A stretch of 64,000 nt of DNA from Rhodospirillales bacterium (GCA_022823235.1 JAJDXO010000050.1:62001-126000), one strand, 5' to 3'; positions 42,637 through 51,327 are shown, counted from the first letter of the stretch. Made by a program: numbers and translations. The notes: a model not told the origin generated them from the sequence alone.

Positions 42637-44547
42637 CTAAGGCTCAACGACGTTGAACCACAAATCGAACGTGTCGTGCATGTCGAGGTAGGACTTAAAC
42701 GTGTCGACGCTGCCGGTCACATTGACGGAACCATTCTCGATGGCGTCATCAATGGAACTGCGGCCGTACGCGATATCGTTGAGCGTAAGGCGAGTTAGTG
42801 AAACGGTCAGGTCCGCGTCCTCATCCCGCGCATTGAGCTTGTGGTTCTCGACCTGATTTCTGACGGTCACCACGACGGTCTCATCCGAGTCCGTGAGTTC
42901 GAAATTGATGGCGCAGTCGACGGATTTCACCTTTTCCGGGTCGAGTTTGACGGCGAGGAGATTGAAGAAGTCACCGATCGGCATGGCGCGCGCAATATCT
43001 TCGTTGACCCCGCCGACTCTCTGACGCGGCTTTACGCCCTCGCGCAGTTCGTGGGCCCCACAAAGATAGATGTTGCGCCAAATGACCGACTCCGCCTGGA
43101 AACCGAGCTGCTCATATGTCGATGCCAGCATCGCCCTTGCCGTTTCATTGGAAGGCTCGGCGAAGACCAGGTGATTGAGAATTGTCGCCGCCCAGCGGTA
43201 GTCGCCCTCCTCGAATGCCGCCCATGCCAGGTCCAGAACGGCCTCGCCGCCGCCCATCGCCCGGATGTATCTCCTGCCCTCCTCAACCGGAGTATGGGGC
43301 TCGAGATGGGCGGGATTGCCGTCAAAGTAACCGTAATATTTTTGATAGGTCGCTTTCAGATTGTGGTTCAGCGTCCCGTAGTATCCGCGCACGGAAAAGG
43401 ACCGCTTCATGAACTCGGGCTCTTCCACCTCCTCGGCAATTTCCCGCGGGGTGTAGCCGGTGTTCGCAAGCCGGAGAGCCTGATCATGGATGTAGCGATA
43501 GATGTCGCGCTGCTCTTCCAGATACCCGCGGATGTTCTCGTTTCCCCATTCGGGCCAGTTGTGACAGGCGAAATAAATCTCGACTTCGTCACCGAACATA
43601 TTCAGGGATTCGTCGATGCATGCCGACCACTGGAGAGGATCGCGAACCTCGGCACCGCGCAGCGTCAGAATATTATGCATGGTACGGCAGGTAACCTCGG
43701 CCATGCACAACGCCTTATGCTGCGGCAGGTAGAAGATGAATTCTGAGGGCGCCTCCGTGCCTGAGGCCATCTGGAAGACGAACTCGACGCCGTCGACCGT
43801 AAGCCGCTCACCGGTTTTTGAAATTTCCTTGGTCGGCAGGACAAAGCTTCGATTCCCCTTGGCATTGGATTTGCCGATCCCGCTATCGACAAACCCGGCG
43901 GGGCCGGGGGGCACCAAAAGACCAAACTGATACATCGCCCGGCGCGCCATCTGGTTGCCGGCCAAAACCGCTTCGCTTACGGAATATCGCGTGAAACCCT
44001 CGGGAACGATTATGGGGATGTCGCCGGCGGCGATCATATCGTCGGTCAAGACGCCGCGGCTGCCGCCGAAATGATCGGCATGCGTATGGGTAATCAACAC
44101 CGCACTGATCGGGCGTTCGCCCAGATGGTCCATCGCCAGCTTCAAGGCGGCTTTTGCGGTTTCAATCGAGATCAGGCAATCGACGACGATCCAGCCGGTC
44201 TCGCCGCGGATCAACGTCATGAGGGCAATGTCATACCCCCTGACCTGGTAGATGCCCTCCGCGACTTCGAACAGGCCGTGGATGGCATTGAGTTGCCCTT
44301 GACGCCAAAGGGACGGGTTGACCGTATCGGCCGCCGGTCCGTCAAGAAAGGCAAAGGCGCCCGGATCCATGACGGTCCGGCCGTCGTCGGTTTCGATCGG
44401 GCCGTGGATCGAAGCGATGAGACCACGGCGGGCTTTCTCGAAATCCGATTGATCGGCCAGCGGAAGGGATTGGGCCACCTTCACATTGGCCGCCTTCGTT
44501 ACGTCCGTGGCGGTTCCGGGGTCTGGCAGCGGGTATGTCTTGACCAT
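42637..44547 (-). CDS. SdsA-like alkylsulfatase (metallo-beta-lactamase superfamily)
   Basis: 636 residues in the order of class III alkylsulfatases. An N-terminal MBL domain has H154, H156, D158 and H159 in THTHADHFGG. Helical dimerisation follows (LLRRAG-like region AAFEEGDYRWAATILNHLVFAEP; LASTYEQLGFQAES). An SCP2-like C-terminal domain (FELTDSDETVVVTVRNQVENHKL...LTRLTLNDIAY) completes it. SdsA1/Pisa1-type enzymes cleave the C-O bond of primary or secondary alkyl sulfates. No signal peptide is visible, so it should be cytoplasmic, like yeast Bds1 and unlike secreted SdsA1. It lies 17 bases after the ASST-like gene and 40 before a GST. Confidence 0.93.
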   Translation of the reverse strand: MVKTYPLPDPGTATDVTKAANVKVAQSLPLADQSDFEKARRGLIASIHGPIETDDGRTVMDPGAFAFLDGPAADTVNPSLWRQGQLNAIHGLFEVAEGIYQVRGYDIALMTLIRGETGWIVVDCLISIETAKAALKLAMDHLGERPISAVLITHTHADHFGGSRGVLTDDMIAAGDIPIIVPEGFTRYSVSEAVLAGNQMARRAMYQFGLLVPPGPAGFVDSGIGKSNAKGNRSFVLPTKEISKTGERLTVDGVEFVFQMASGTEAPSEFIFYLPQHKALCMAEVTCRTMHNILTLRGAEVRDPLQWSACIDESLNMFGDEVEIYFACHNWPEWGNENIRGYLEEQRDIYRYIHDQALRLANTGYTPREIAEEVEEPEFMKRSFSVRGYYGTLNHNLKATYQKYYGYFDGNPAHLEPHTPVEEGRRYIRAMGGGEAVLDLAWAAFEEGDYRWAATILNHLVFAEPSNETARAMLASTYEQLGFQAESVIWRNIYLCGAHELREGVKPRQRVGGVNEDIARAMPIGDFFNLLAVKLDPEKVKSVDCAINFELTDSDETVVVTVRNQVENHKLNARDEDADLTVSLTRLTLNDIAYGRSSIDDAIENGSVNVTGSVDTFKSYLDMHDTFDLWFNVVEP

Positions 44548-44564
44548 ACTGGATCCTCGTTTGA

Positions 44565-45641
44565 CTAAAGGCCGCGCCCCTCGAGCTCCGGCCCGTCAGG
44601 CGAATAGCGATAGGCGCGGAACATCGCGTTGCACTTGCTTTTGGTGGTTATGATGGGCGTCTCGAACCGGGGGTTGATGTATTCCCAAACGATCTCGCAG
44701 TGATCGTCGTTCCTCGTAATTTCGAAGACACGCCCGTTGACGGCCTCGCATATCAATAGGTTGCCGTTGGGTTGGGGCTGAACGCCGCTCATTATGTGGC
44801 TGAAAAACGTCCATGCGATGTCGGCTTCGTAGCGCCAGACTTCGTCTCCGCTCCGGCCATCGAGCTCGACGATGCTCGAACGCATCGGCAATGTGAGGTC
44901 GTGGGCCCCGTTCGCAAAGAACAGAATATTGCCGTTGTCGAGCATCTGGGGATCGTGACCCCGCCCCCAGCTGATATCACGCTTTTCCCATATGAACCGG
45001 CGCTCCTCACGGCCAAGGATCGCGATCGTATCGAGGTTGCGGAAATTCACCAGGAGATTGCCGTCCGGGAGCGGGCAAACGGTGTTGGCGTGGCCGAACT
45101 CGGAGCGCCGTGAGCCGGGTGAAATCGGATAGTTCTCGATTTCGAGTTCGGAGGTTCCGAACTCCCATACCGTTTCACCCTCGGGCGAGATTTCCCGAAA
45201 GTAGTCTTCGTAAATCTTGCCTTCCATCTCGGTCCCGGGAACGCCCCCCTGGACCCGGGCGGCGTCCTCGTCCGTCATCTCGCGCCACCCGATATAGACC
45301 GTGTTGCCGTTGGAAAGCCGCCGAATGTCGTGGTGCTGGGAGGTGTCGGTATACTCCCAAACGACGTTACCCTCCCAATCGAGCTCAACGATGCGGCCGC
45401 CCTTGGCTGTCCGCAATGGAGGGCCCTGAAACAATGCGATCGGAACGAGAAGGTTGCCGCCGGGCAGAAGCTGCCCGTACGAACCGAGTTGACTGGGCTC
45501 CGGCAAAGTCCAGGCGTGAACCTCGGCGCCGTTCATGTCGATGAGGCGCACCTGCGGCGAATAGAGGTTGCCCAATACCGTGTAGCCGGGTTGAGCTTTT
45601 TCCCTGTCCCAACGGAGCAATCCGACCCGTTCGAAGTTCAT
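44565..45641 (-). CDS. Arylsulfotransferase (ASST)-like beta-propeller protein
   Basis: 358 residues, a paralogue of the protein at 18529: both open with a (G)LxxxDxxxAxPGxTL-type segment and share blades such as LLPGGNLLVPIALFQGPPLR, LSNGNTVYIGW, LPDGNLLVNF and LDNGNILFFAN, and both end in a xxFRAYRYxxDGPExxGR tail. Candidate catalytic His are in SQHHDIRRL, EFGHANTV and GRGHDPQML. No signal peptide is seen. Being 17 bases upstream of an alkylsulfatase and 22 downstream of TetR, it likely passes sulfate to or from a substrate shared with that enzyme. Confidence 0.8.
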   Translation of the reverse strand: MNFERVGLLRWDREKAQPGYTVLGNLYSPQVRLIDMNGAEVHAWTLPEPSQLGSYGQLLPGGNLLVPIALFQGPPLRTAKGGRIVELDWEGNVVWEYTDTSQHHDIRRLSNGNTVYIGWREMTDEDAARVQGGVPGTEMEGKIYEDYFREISPEGETVWEFGTSELEIENYPISPGSRRSEFGHANTVCPLPDGNLLVNFRNLDTIAILGREERRFIWEKRDISWGRGHDPQMLDNGNILFFANGAHDLTLPMRSSIVELDGRSGDEVWRYEADIAWTFFSHIMSGVQPQPNGNLLICEAVNGRVFEITRNDDHCEIVWEYINPRFETPIITTKSKCNAMFRAYRYSPDGPELEGRGL

Positions 45642-45663
45642 GCGTCTATCCCCTGTATCTCGG

Positions 45664-46329
45664 TTAGCCGGCCGTCAAATAGGCCCTCACCATTATCTTG
45701 AGGTGTGAGGCGAGCGCCTTCTCGCCCGCGGCGGAAGGGTGCCAGGCATTTACGAAGGTATTGGTGATGGTTGAACCGACCATCTGGACGGCGAGTTTCA
45801 CTTTGGTCGCAGCTGCGTTTTTCGAGTCGGCCGGCACCCGATCGGCAAGCCCCGCCACACAGTTCCTGTTTATCAGACGAATGGTCTCCCGCGTCGGCTC
45901 CCAGACTCCCGGGTCCGAATTGAGTCTGACAAAAGCCGATCTCAAGACGCCTCGTCCCCGTCCTTTCGAGATCAGCAGAAACGCGTCGACGATCCGGTCA
46001 GTTGCTTCCGGAAACGGCAACTCCTTCAACTCGTCGGGATCGAGAACGGCAAGAGCCTTGGCGCGGTTTTCGGCAACCACGTAGTCCCTGAGCACCAGGA
46101 AATAGAGTTCCTTATCTTCAAATCGCTTGTAGAAGCTCCCGGTGGAGCACCCGGCGGCGCTTGTCAGTGCGGGAATAGTCAATTCATCGAGGTCCATCCG
46201 GTTAAGGAGATCTATGCCGCATTCGATCAGCGCATCTCTTAAGGCCCGGCTTCGGCGTTGGGTCGCAGGTTTCACGCCGTGGTTCAAAGTCGTCCCTGGT
46301 TTGTCTGGATCAATAAGACTTGCGTTCAA
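45664..46329 (-). CDS. TetR-family transcriptional regulator
   Basis: Up to 221 residues from a TTG at 46329; GTG 46275 is a shorter alternative and fits the family's usual length better. The helix-turn-helix reads RDALIECGIDLLNRMDLDELTIPALTSAAGCSTGSFYKRFEDKELYF. The ligand domain follows with no recognisable subgroup. It heads the minus-strand operon TetR-ASST-SdsA-GST and is divergent from a second GST gene. A palindrome GTGAAT-N4-ATTCAC at 46437-46452, overlapping a TTGACA promoter, is the likely operator. Confidence 0.88.
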   Translation of the reverse strand: MNASLIDPDKPGTTLNHGVKPATQRRSRALRDALIECGIDLLNRMDLDELTIPALTSAAGCSTGSFYKRFEDKELYFLVLRDYVVAENRAKALAVLDPDELKELPFPEATDRIVDAFLLISKGRGRGVLRSAFVRLNSDPGVWEPTRETIRLINRNCVAGLADRVPADSKNAAATKVKLAVQMVGSTITNTFVNAWHPSAAGEKALASHLKIMVRAYLTAG

Positions 46330-46671
46330 GATTCAAGCTTTCGGTTGGGGGTTTTTGGCGGTTCCAACTTGGAGCTGTCCGGCAACCCCAATTCAAGAGT
46401 AGAGACGCGGGACTTGACAATCAATCAAAAATAAACGTGAATTTACATTCACTATTCAGAAACAGGTGGTTCACGGAGTGACGGTCGCTCCTGGCGGATA
46501 AGCCCGGGATCCGGGAACAGGTGGTCTTTATGACCGAGGAATTGGAATTCAACTACGTTATCGTGGGCGCCGACTTCGTACTGGAAGTTGCCTAAACACT
46601 GCTTTGATCTCATGCTCCGTGCGGGGATGCCGCCCGAGCCGACAGACCGATCATTGGAGGAGTAAGAAACC
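46330..46671. other. Divergent control region between TetR and GST genes, with a possible GMC oxidoreductase scrap
   Basis: This 342-base gap holds a TTGACA hexamer (46414-46419), a palindrome (46437-46452), and a 21-codon plus-strand frame (46530-46595). That frame is MTEELEFNYVIVGADFVLEVA, reminiscent of the FAD-binding start of GMC alcohol oxidoreductases (YVIVGAGSAGCVLA). It looks like a deletion remnant ending before the GST ribosome site. Nothing else was seen. Confidence 0.4.
46437..46452. promoter_or_regulatory. Palindrome GTGAAT-TTAC-ATTCAC, candidate TetR operator
   Basis: Perfect 6-bp arms around four bases, placed 17 bases after TTGACA (46414-46419) so that it covers the expected -10 region. 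This is the classical position for TetR repression. Adjacent divergent genes are tetR and a GST. Confidence 0.5.
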
Positions 46672-47451
46672 ATGCCTATCGTTGAACCGACCAACAAATC
46701 CGTTCTGGAATTTGAAGGTATCCATCTCTACCACGCGGATCGGTCAAATTGCTCGGCGCGGGTCCGGTTGCTGCTTGAGGAAAAGAAACTTCCCTGGGTA
46801 AGTCATCACATCAATCTGAAGACCAAGGAGAACATCAGCGAGGAATATTTCGGCATTCATCCGAAAGGTCTGGTGCCGGCGCTGGTGCATGATGGGACGG
46901 TCGTGGTCGAATCAAACGACATACTGGCCTATCTCGAGGACCAATTTCCGGAACCGGGGTTTCGCGCGGTTGCCGACGAGGATCAGCCGAAAATCGACCG
47001 CTGGCTCAAAATATCCGGAGAGATTCATCTGCCGGGCATTAAGACGCTTCAATACTATAAACGCGTCGCCAGGATCCTGGAGAAATCGGACGAAGAGTAT
47101 AAGCGATACCGGGAGCTGCAGACCGACCCCGCCCACCTGGAATTTCACGCAAAGCATGGCGCACCCGGATCAAGCCTCACGGAAGAGGACGCCGCCGAAG
47201 CGACCAGGTTGATGAATGAGATTTACGAGGAGATGGACGGCATTCTCTCCGGCTCGGATTATATCGTCGGCGGCAAATATACCCTGGCGGATATTTCCTG
47301 GGCCCCGACGATTACAACGCAGAAGATCGGCGAGTTCGACTTCAGCCCGTTTCCAAACGTCTTGAGCTGGTATGATCGTATCAGCGCGCGGCCGCAATTC
47401 GACACGGCGTTTCTCAAATGGATCCGCGAATCGAGTTGGGGCCATGGCTAA
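46672..47451 (+). CDS. Glutathione S-transferase family protein
   Basis: 259 residues with GGAGGA before the ATG. The N-domain is IHLYHADRSNCSARVRLLLEEKKLPW with the CSxRV helix cap, then IHPKGLVPALVHDGTVVVESNDILAYLEDQF. The C-domain has GGKYTLADISWAPTITTQKIGEF and FPNVLSWYDRISARPQF. It shares the Cys cap with the GSTs at 41769 and 61618. It is divergent from the TetR-ASST-alkylsulfatase-GST operon and probably under the same TetR. Roles could include ether cleavage, dehalogenation or conjugate removal. Confidence 0.87.
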   Translation: MPIVEPTNKSVLEFEGIHLYHADRSNCSARVRLLLEEKKLPWVSHHINLKTKENISEEYFGIHPKGLVPALVHDGTVVVESNDILAYLEDQFPEPGFRAVADEDQPKIDRWLKISGEIHLPGIKTLQYYKRVARILEKSDEEYKRYRELQTDPAHLEFHAKHGAPGSSLTEEDAAEATRLMNEIYEEMDGILSGSDYIVGGKYTLADISWAPTITTQKIGEFDFSPFPNVLSWYDRISARPQFDTAFLKWIRESSWGHG

Positions 47452-47635
47452 ACATTCGCAATGGTGAAGTCCGAATTGAACCGGGTGTACTTCCACTACT
47501 TGGCGCCGCCTTGTGTGGATCCGGCATCGCAGAAATCAATGCGCGGCCCACCTGCTCCAATCGACAGAGCATCAAGCGGGGCGTGCCCGAAAGTCTAATC
47601 CCGGGCTGCCCGGCCTCGCCGATCTGGCCTGAAAA

Positions 47636-48613
47636 TCAGGCCGCCGAAAGCAGCCGGAGCGTATTGCCGCTTGCGACCATCTGCTGCTGTTCGGCGTCGA
47701 GGCCGGCCTTTTCCAGCGCCTTTTGCAGCCGCGCCGGAACGTCCTTTTCGACGTTGATCGGCCAGTCGGTTCCTGCAAGCACGTGATCGGCGCCAAGCAA
47801 CGCCACCACCGAACCGACGAGCGCGGGATCGAGTCCCATCGTGTCGATATAGATGTGCCGACGCAGCAATTCGGGCGTATCGCTGCGGATGCGCTGCCCG
47901 TCGCCCAAACCGCCGGCCATGAGCACGCCGCCGATGGCGAGCGTGGTGACGACGACCTTGAGTTTCGGCAATTCGTCAAAAACGCCGGTGTCGAGCAGGG
48001 AGAACAGCGAAGCCGCATTGATGGTTCCGCGGGCAAGGATCATGCCCAGCCTGCCGGTCCCGCTGAAGCGTGCGTGCAGTTGCGGGTCGGTTAACGGGTG
48101 AATGAAGACGGGGATTCCCAGTTCCTCCGCCGCCGCCAATGTCGGGCGCGATTGAGGCGAATCGAGCAGAAGGTCGTCTGACGCGCTCTCGACGAATATT
48201 CCTCGCAAGCCGAGATCCTTGAAGGCGCGGTGTACTTCCCGCGCGCCGGCGTCGCCGGAGAAAGCGTCGATGGAGGCAAGCCCATAAATCTTGCCGGGGT
48301 ATTTGGCCACGAGGGTGGCGACTTCATCATTGATGCGACGGTGCGTGTCCGGCGGCACGTTGCCGTCCGCGTCTTCCAGGAAAGCCGTGGGGATATTGAT
48401 CACCCGTGCGGAGACGCCGGTCTGTTCGAGAGAATCGAGAAGCGCGGTTGGATTTTCAAGCAGCGCCTCGACCTTGGCGCGCGCGGCGCGCGCCGCCGGG
48501 TTCTTGGTCCTGTCCTGCAAAGTCAGCTTAAAAGACGGGCCGGTGAAATGGTTATGAAAGTCGATCACGCGCAGCGGTGCGGCAAGTCTCTCCTGCGTGT
48601 GTCCGCCGCTCAT
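47636..48613 (-). CDS. Amidohydrolase family 2 protein with altered metal site
   Basis: A 325-residue TIM-barrel protein. The N-terminal metal motif is VIDFHNHFTG, the second-site His is in PVFIHPLTDP, and the barrel Asp in VLAGTDWPINVEKD. The strand that normally carries a His before a Gly pair (AHGGG or HLGG) reads VVTTLAIGGVLMAGG, so that His is missing. ACMSD-like decarboxylases and hydrolases use it for catalysis. It lies at the end of the minus-strand meta-cleavage operon, after a remnant gene, so it may act on a ring-fission product or be degenerating. An intact relative is at 25251. Confidence 0.8.
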   Translation of the reverse strand: MSGGHTQERLAAPLRVIDFHNHFTGPSFKLTLQDRTKNPAARAARAKVEALLENPTALLDSLEQTGVSARVINIPTAFLEDADGNVPPDTHRRINDEVATLVAKYPGKIYGLASIDAFSGDAGAREVHRAFKDLGLRGIFVESASDDLLLDSPQSRPTLAAAEELGIPVFIHPLTDPQLHARFSGTGRLGMILARGTINAASLFSLLDTGVFDELPKLKVVVTTLAIGGVLMAGGLGDGQRIRSDTPELLRRHIYIDTMGLDPALVGSVVALLGADHVLAGTDWPINVEKDVPARLQKALEKAGLDAEQQQMVASGNTLRLLSAA

Positions 48614-48657
48614 CGATCTCTCCTCTCAGCGCCATTCGTGAATTCAATGGCCGGCGA

Positions 48658-48815
48658 TTATATCGCCAGTCGCGCAATGTCGCCATGCAACTCGAGCAAC
48701 GCGCGGATGACTTCGGGTGGACGCCGCCCGAAACCGCACTCCGTTGCGATGCCGAAGCCGGTCACATGTTTGGTTGCCGTACCGATCCGCCCGCGGATCA
48801 AAGAGGTCCCCTTCC
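48658..48815 (-). pseudogene. C-terminal remnant of a MetE-C-like methyltransferase-fold protein
   Basis: The minus strand encodes TKHVTGFGIATECGFGRRPPEVIRALLELH, then GDIARLAI and TAA at 48658. The ATECGFGRR(x)P block is typical of the end of cobalamin-independent methionine-synthase-like (UroD/MetE C) proteins of catabolic clusters. The rest of the protein is absent, and there is no start codon with a ribosome site. It sits between the DUF1993 gene and the amidohydrolase. Read as a deletion scar. Confidence 0.45.
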
Positions 48816-48861
48816 TGCATACCGCGAGGACTCCATTTATTCCGTATACATAGTGGTTCCG

Positions 48862-49389
48862 CTACTCTTCCTCGCCGGGTTTGGTCATTCCCAGGAAGTC
48901 GCGTTTCTTGACTTGATAACCCTTGTTGCGCAACAGGTCGTACGCTGTCGACACGTGGAAAAAGAAATTGGGAATACAGTGATTGAGAAGGAGCGTACGG
49001 CCCGTAAAGCGGCGAGGGCCGCTGAATAACGGATACTCGACTTCCTTGTCCTCGGTGCCGTTGACATCGCTTTCCATGACGTCATCCAGATACTCCAACG
49101 TTGCGGAAATTCGTTCACGGAGGCCCGCAAAGCTCTCAATATCTTCCGGAAGTTTCGGTCGCTCTTCGCCCTTGAGCGTCGCCAACGACAGGGTCGCGTG
49201 AAACGTCGCGACCATCACCTGCTGGCCGAGCGTGAACATGTCCGGCGCCAGACGGGCCCCGACAATCTCCGCTTCCGTGAGGCCCTGGGAGTCCATTTCC
49301 CGCTCGGCGTAATCGAGAATCTCCTGGAGATGGGTCAGGAACCGCCGGAACACCGGGACGGTGATTTCATAAAATGTAATCGCGGACAT
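48862..49389 (-). CDS. DUF1993 family protein
   Basis: A 175-residue all-helical protein: ITFYEITVPVFRRFLTHLQEILDYAEREM, LAPDMFTLGQQVMVATFHATLSLATL and TLLLNHCIPNFFFHVSTAYDLLRNKGY, the usual layout of DUF1993 (DinB-like four-helix bundle). His residues in ATFHATL, LLNHCIP and FFHVS could form a metal site as in DinB-fold thiol-dependent enzymes such as mycothiol or bacillithiol transferases and maleylpyruvate isomerases. Thus a glutathione-dependent isomerase-like role in the adjacent pathway is possible. It lies 31 bases after the FAH gene. Confidence 0.85.
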   Translation of the reverse strand: MSAITFYEITVPVFRRFLTHLQEILDYAEREMDSQGLTEAEIVGARLAPDMFTLGQQVMVATFHATLSLATLKGEERPKLPEDIESFAGLRERISATLEYLDDVMESDVNGTEDKEVEYPLFSGPRRFTGRTLLLNHCIPNFFFHVSTAYDLLRNKGYQVKKRDFLGMTKPGEEE

Positions 49390-49420
49390 TGTGGTTTACC
49401 TCGCTTCCACCGGATTGCGC

Positions 49421-50242
49421 TCAGGCCACGACATTTCTCAGGGTCGGCAGGCCGGTGATCTCGACCTCCACGACATCGCCCTTTTTCATGTAGGTCTTGG
49501 TCGCGAAACCGACGCCCGGCGGCGTGCCGGTGGCGATGACGTCCCCGGCCGACAAGGTGATCCGGCTGGACGCGAAGGCCACCAGGGTCGGAATATCGAA
49601 AACCATGTCGGAGATCGGTGCTTCCTGTTTGACCTCCCCGGACACCGTCGTCTTGATGCGGAGGCTGCCGGCCTTGAGCTCGTCGAGCACCTCACCCGTC
49701 GGCACGGCGACCGGGCCCATCGGCGTCGACTTGTTGAGACATTTGCCCGAGAACCAGTCGGCCTGCCGGCGTTCACCCGCCTTGACGATCAGAATGTTGC
49801 GCGCCGAGCCGTCGTTGAAAGGCGCGATCCCCGCGATGTGATCCCACGCGTCATCCTTGGAAATCTCGAAGGCGTCCTTACCGATGATGATCGCGAGTTC
49901 GCCCTCCCAATCGATTTCCGTCACCGCTTTGGGCATCTCGATCGGATCACCGGCGGCGATCATCGCTTCGCGGCATTTGAAGAATAGGATCGGCGACTCC
50001 GGAACGTCCACATTGGCCTCTTTGGCATGGTCCACGTAGTTGAGCGCCACGCATAGAATTTTGGCGGTCGGATCGACGCAGGGCAGCAGCGATGCCCCGT
50101 CGAGCGCTTCCCCGGGGCCTTCCGCGCTCGCACCCTCGACCAGCGCCTCGGCAAGGGTTGCGACGGATGTTGGATAAACCAGACCATCCTCGACAATCCC
50201 GACGGTCGGAGCGCCGTTGTGTGTGTATCGGACGAACGCCAT
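49421..50242 (-). CDS. Fumarylacetoacetate hydrolase (FAH) family protein
   Basis: 273 residues. Conserved FAH core: ILCVALNYVDHAKEANV, PILFFKCREAMIAAGDPIEMP, the metal ligands in DWEGELAIIIGK, then FNDGSARN, W(F)SGKCLNKSTPMGP and VIATGTPPGVGFATKTYMKKGDVVEVEI. The family includes fumarylpyruvate hydrolase, 2-hydroxyhepta-2,4-diene-1,7-dioate isomerase and hydratases of meta-cleavage pathways. It lies 26 bases after the MDR reductase and downstream of an extradiol dioxygenase and an alpha/beta hydrolase, so hydration, isomerisation or cleavage of a ring-fission product is the likely job. Confidence 0.9.
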   Translation of the reverse strand: MAFVRYTHNGAPTVGIVEDGLVYPTSVATLAEALVEGASAEGPGEALDGASLLPCVDPTAKILCVALNYVDHAKEANVDVPESPILFFKCREAMIAAGDPIEMPKAVTEIDWEGELAIIIGKDAFEISKDDAWDHIAGIAPFNDGSARNILIVKAGERRQADWFSGKCLNKSTPMGPVAVPTGEVLDELKAGSLRIKTTVSGEVKQEAPISDMVFDIPTLVAFASSRITLSAGDVIATGTPPGVGFATKTYMKKGDVVEVEITGLPTLRNVVA

Positions 50243-50268
50243 TTGTTCTCTCCTCCTGCCTGGTGAAA

Positions 50269-51327
50269 TTACCCGTTCCGCGCCGGGTCGAGCCGAACCA
50301 GCTGCTTTCCGCGGTTGTCACCCCTCATCATTCGGATGAATGCCTCGGGGGCCCGCTCAATACCGTCGACGACGTCTTCGCGATGTCGAACGCTCCCCTC
50401 CTCGAGCCACGCGGTTAGCTGGTCAAGGGCCTCAACTTTGTCGGGAGCGTAGTCGGCGACCAGGAAACCCTGTTTGCGCAGCCGTTTCACCAAAATCGTG
50501 CTGTTGTCCCGCGGGCCGACATCTTGGGAGGAATCGCTCAACGTTGCCGCCGCAACCCGGCCGCACACGACGATGCGTCCGCGAATATTGAAGTTCGGCA
50601 GCGTTGCGTCATAGATGTCTCCACCGACATTGTCGAAATACACATCGACACCTTCAGGGCAGGCGGCGGCGATACGTTCTATCAGCGCGGCTTTGGGCAG
50701 GGGGTTTCCCTGGTCGTCCTTGTAGAGGACGACTTCGTCGAAGCCGAACTCGTCGATGGCGTAGCGCCGTTTTGCCTCGACGCTGGTAATGCCGACCGCC
50801 CGGCAGCCTTTTATTTTGGCGATTTGGCCGACCAGGCTGCCCACCGGGCCCCCGCAGGCACTTACAAGAACGGTCTCGCCTTCCCGCGGCTCACCGGCTT
50901 TAAGCAATCCGAAATAGGCGGTCATTCCCGGCATGCCGAGGATGCCGAGCGCCATGGAGGCGGGCGCGCGCTCGGGATCAACCTCGAGCGATACGTTCGA
51001 CCCATCGGAGACGGCATACTCCTGAAGTCCGAACATACCAACGTAGAGATTACCGACGGGAAATTCGTCGTTGTTCGATTCAATGACCCGGCCGACGGCG
51101 GAAGCCTGCATCACTTCCCCGAGCTGGACCCCCTGTGCGTAATTGGCTTCCGCGCGCATCCGTCCCACCATGAACGGGTCGAGGGACAGCCATTCCGCCC
51201 GGACGAGAAATTGATTTTTTCCGGGGCTGGGCAGCGCGGCCTCGGACAGCTCGAACAAATCGGTTGTCAACGGTCCGTCAGGACGTTTCTTGAGAAGGAT
51301 TTGTTTGTTGGTATTCGCAGAAGACAT
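50269..51327 (-). CDS. MDR-family NADP-dependent oxidoreductase (CurA/prostaglandin-reductase type)
   Basis: 352 residues from ATG 51327 (GGAG upstream); the frame is open to 51360. It opens NKQILLKKRPDGPLTTDLFEL with WLSLDPFMVGRM, the leukotriene-B4-dehydrogenase/CurA pattern. The NADPH site is VLVSACGGPVGSLVGQIAKIKG, followed by DVYFDNVGGDIYDATLPNFNIRGRIVVCG. There are no zinc ligands. Such enzymes reduce the C=C bond of enones. In this operon it would saturate an unsaturated ketone from ring cleavage. It lies between the extradiol dioxygenase and the FAH gene. Confidence 0.9.
   Translation of the reverse strand: MSSANTNKQILLKKRPDGPLTTDLFELSEAALPSPGKNQFLVRAEWLSLDPFMVGRMRAEANYAQGVQLGEVMQASAVGRVIESNNDEFPVGNLYVGMFGLQEYAVSDGSNVSLEVDPERAPASMALGILGMPGMTAYFGLLKAGEPREGETVLVSACGGPVGSLVGQIAKIKGCRAVGITSVEAKRRYAIDEFGFDEVVLYKDDQGNPLPKAALIERIAAACPEGVDVYFDNVGGDIYDATLPNFNIRGRIVVCGRVAAATLSDSSQDVGPRDNSTILVKRLRKQGFLVADYAPDKVEALDQLTAWLEEGSVRHREDVVDGIERAPEAFIRMMRGDNRGKQLVRLDPARNG

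Noticed and set aside
47452..47635. Gap between GST and amidohydrolase with short open frames
   Set aside because: Frames are short, without ribosome sites or motifs; probably a convergent gene junction.
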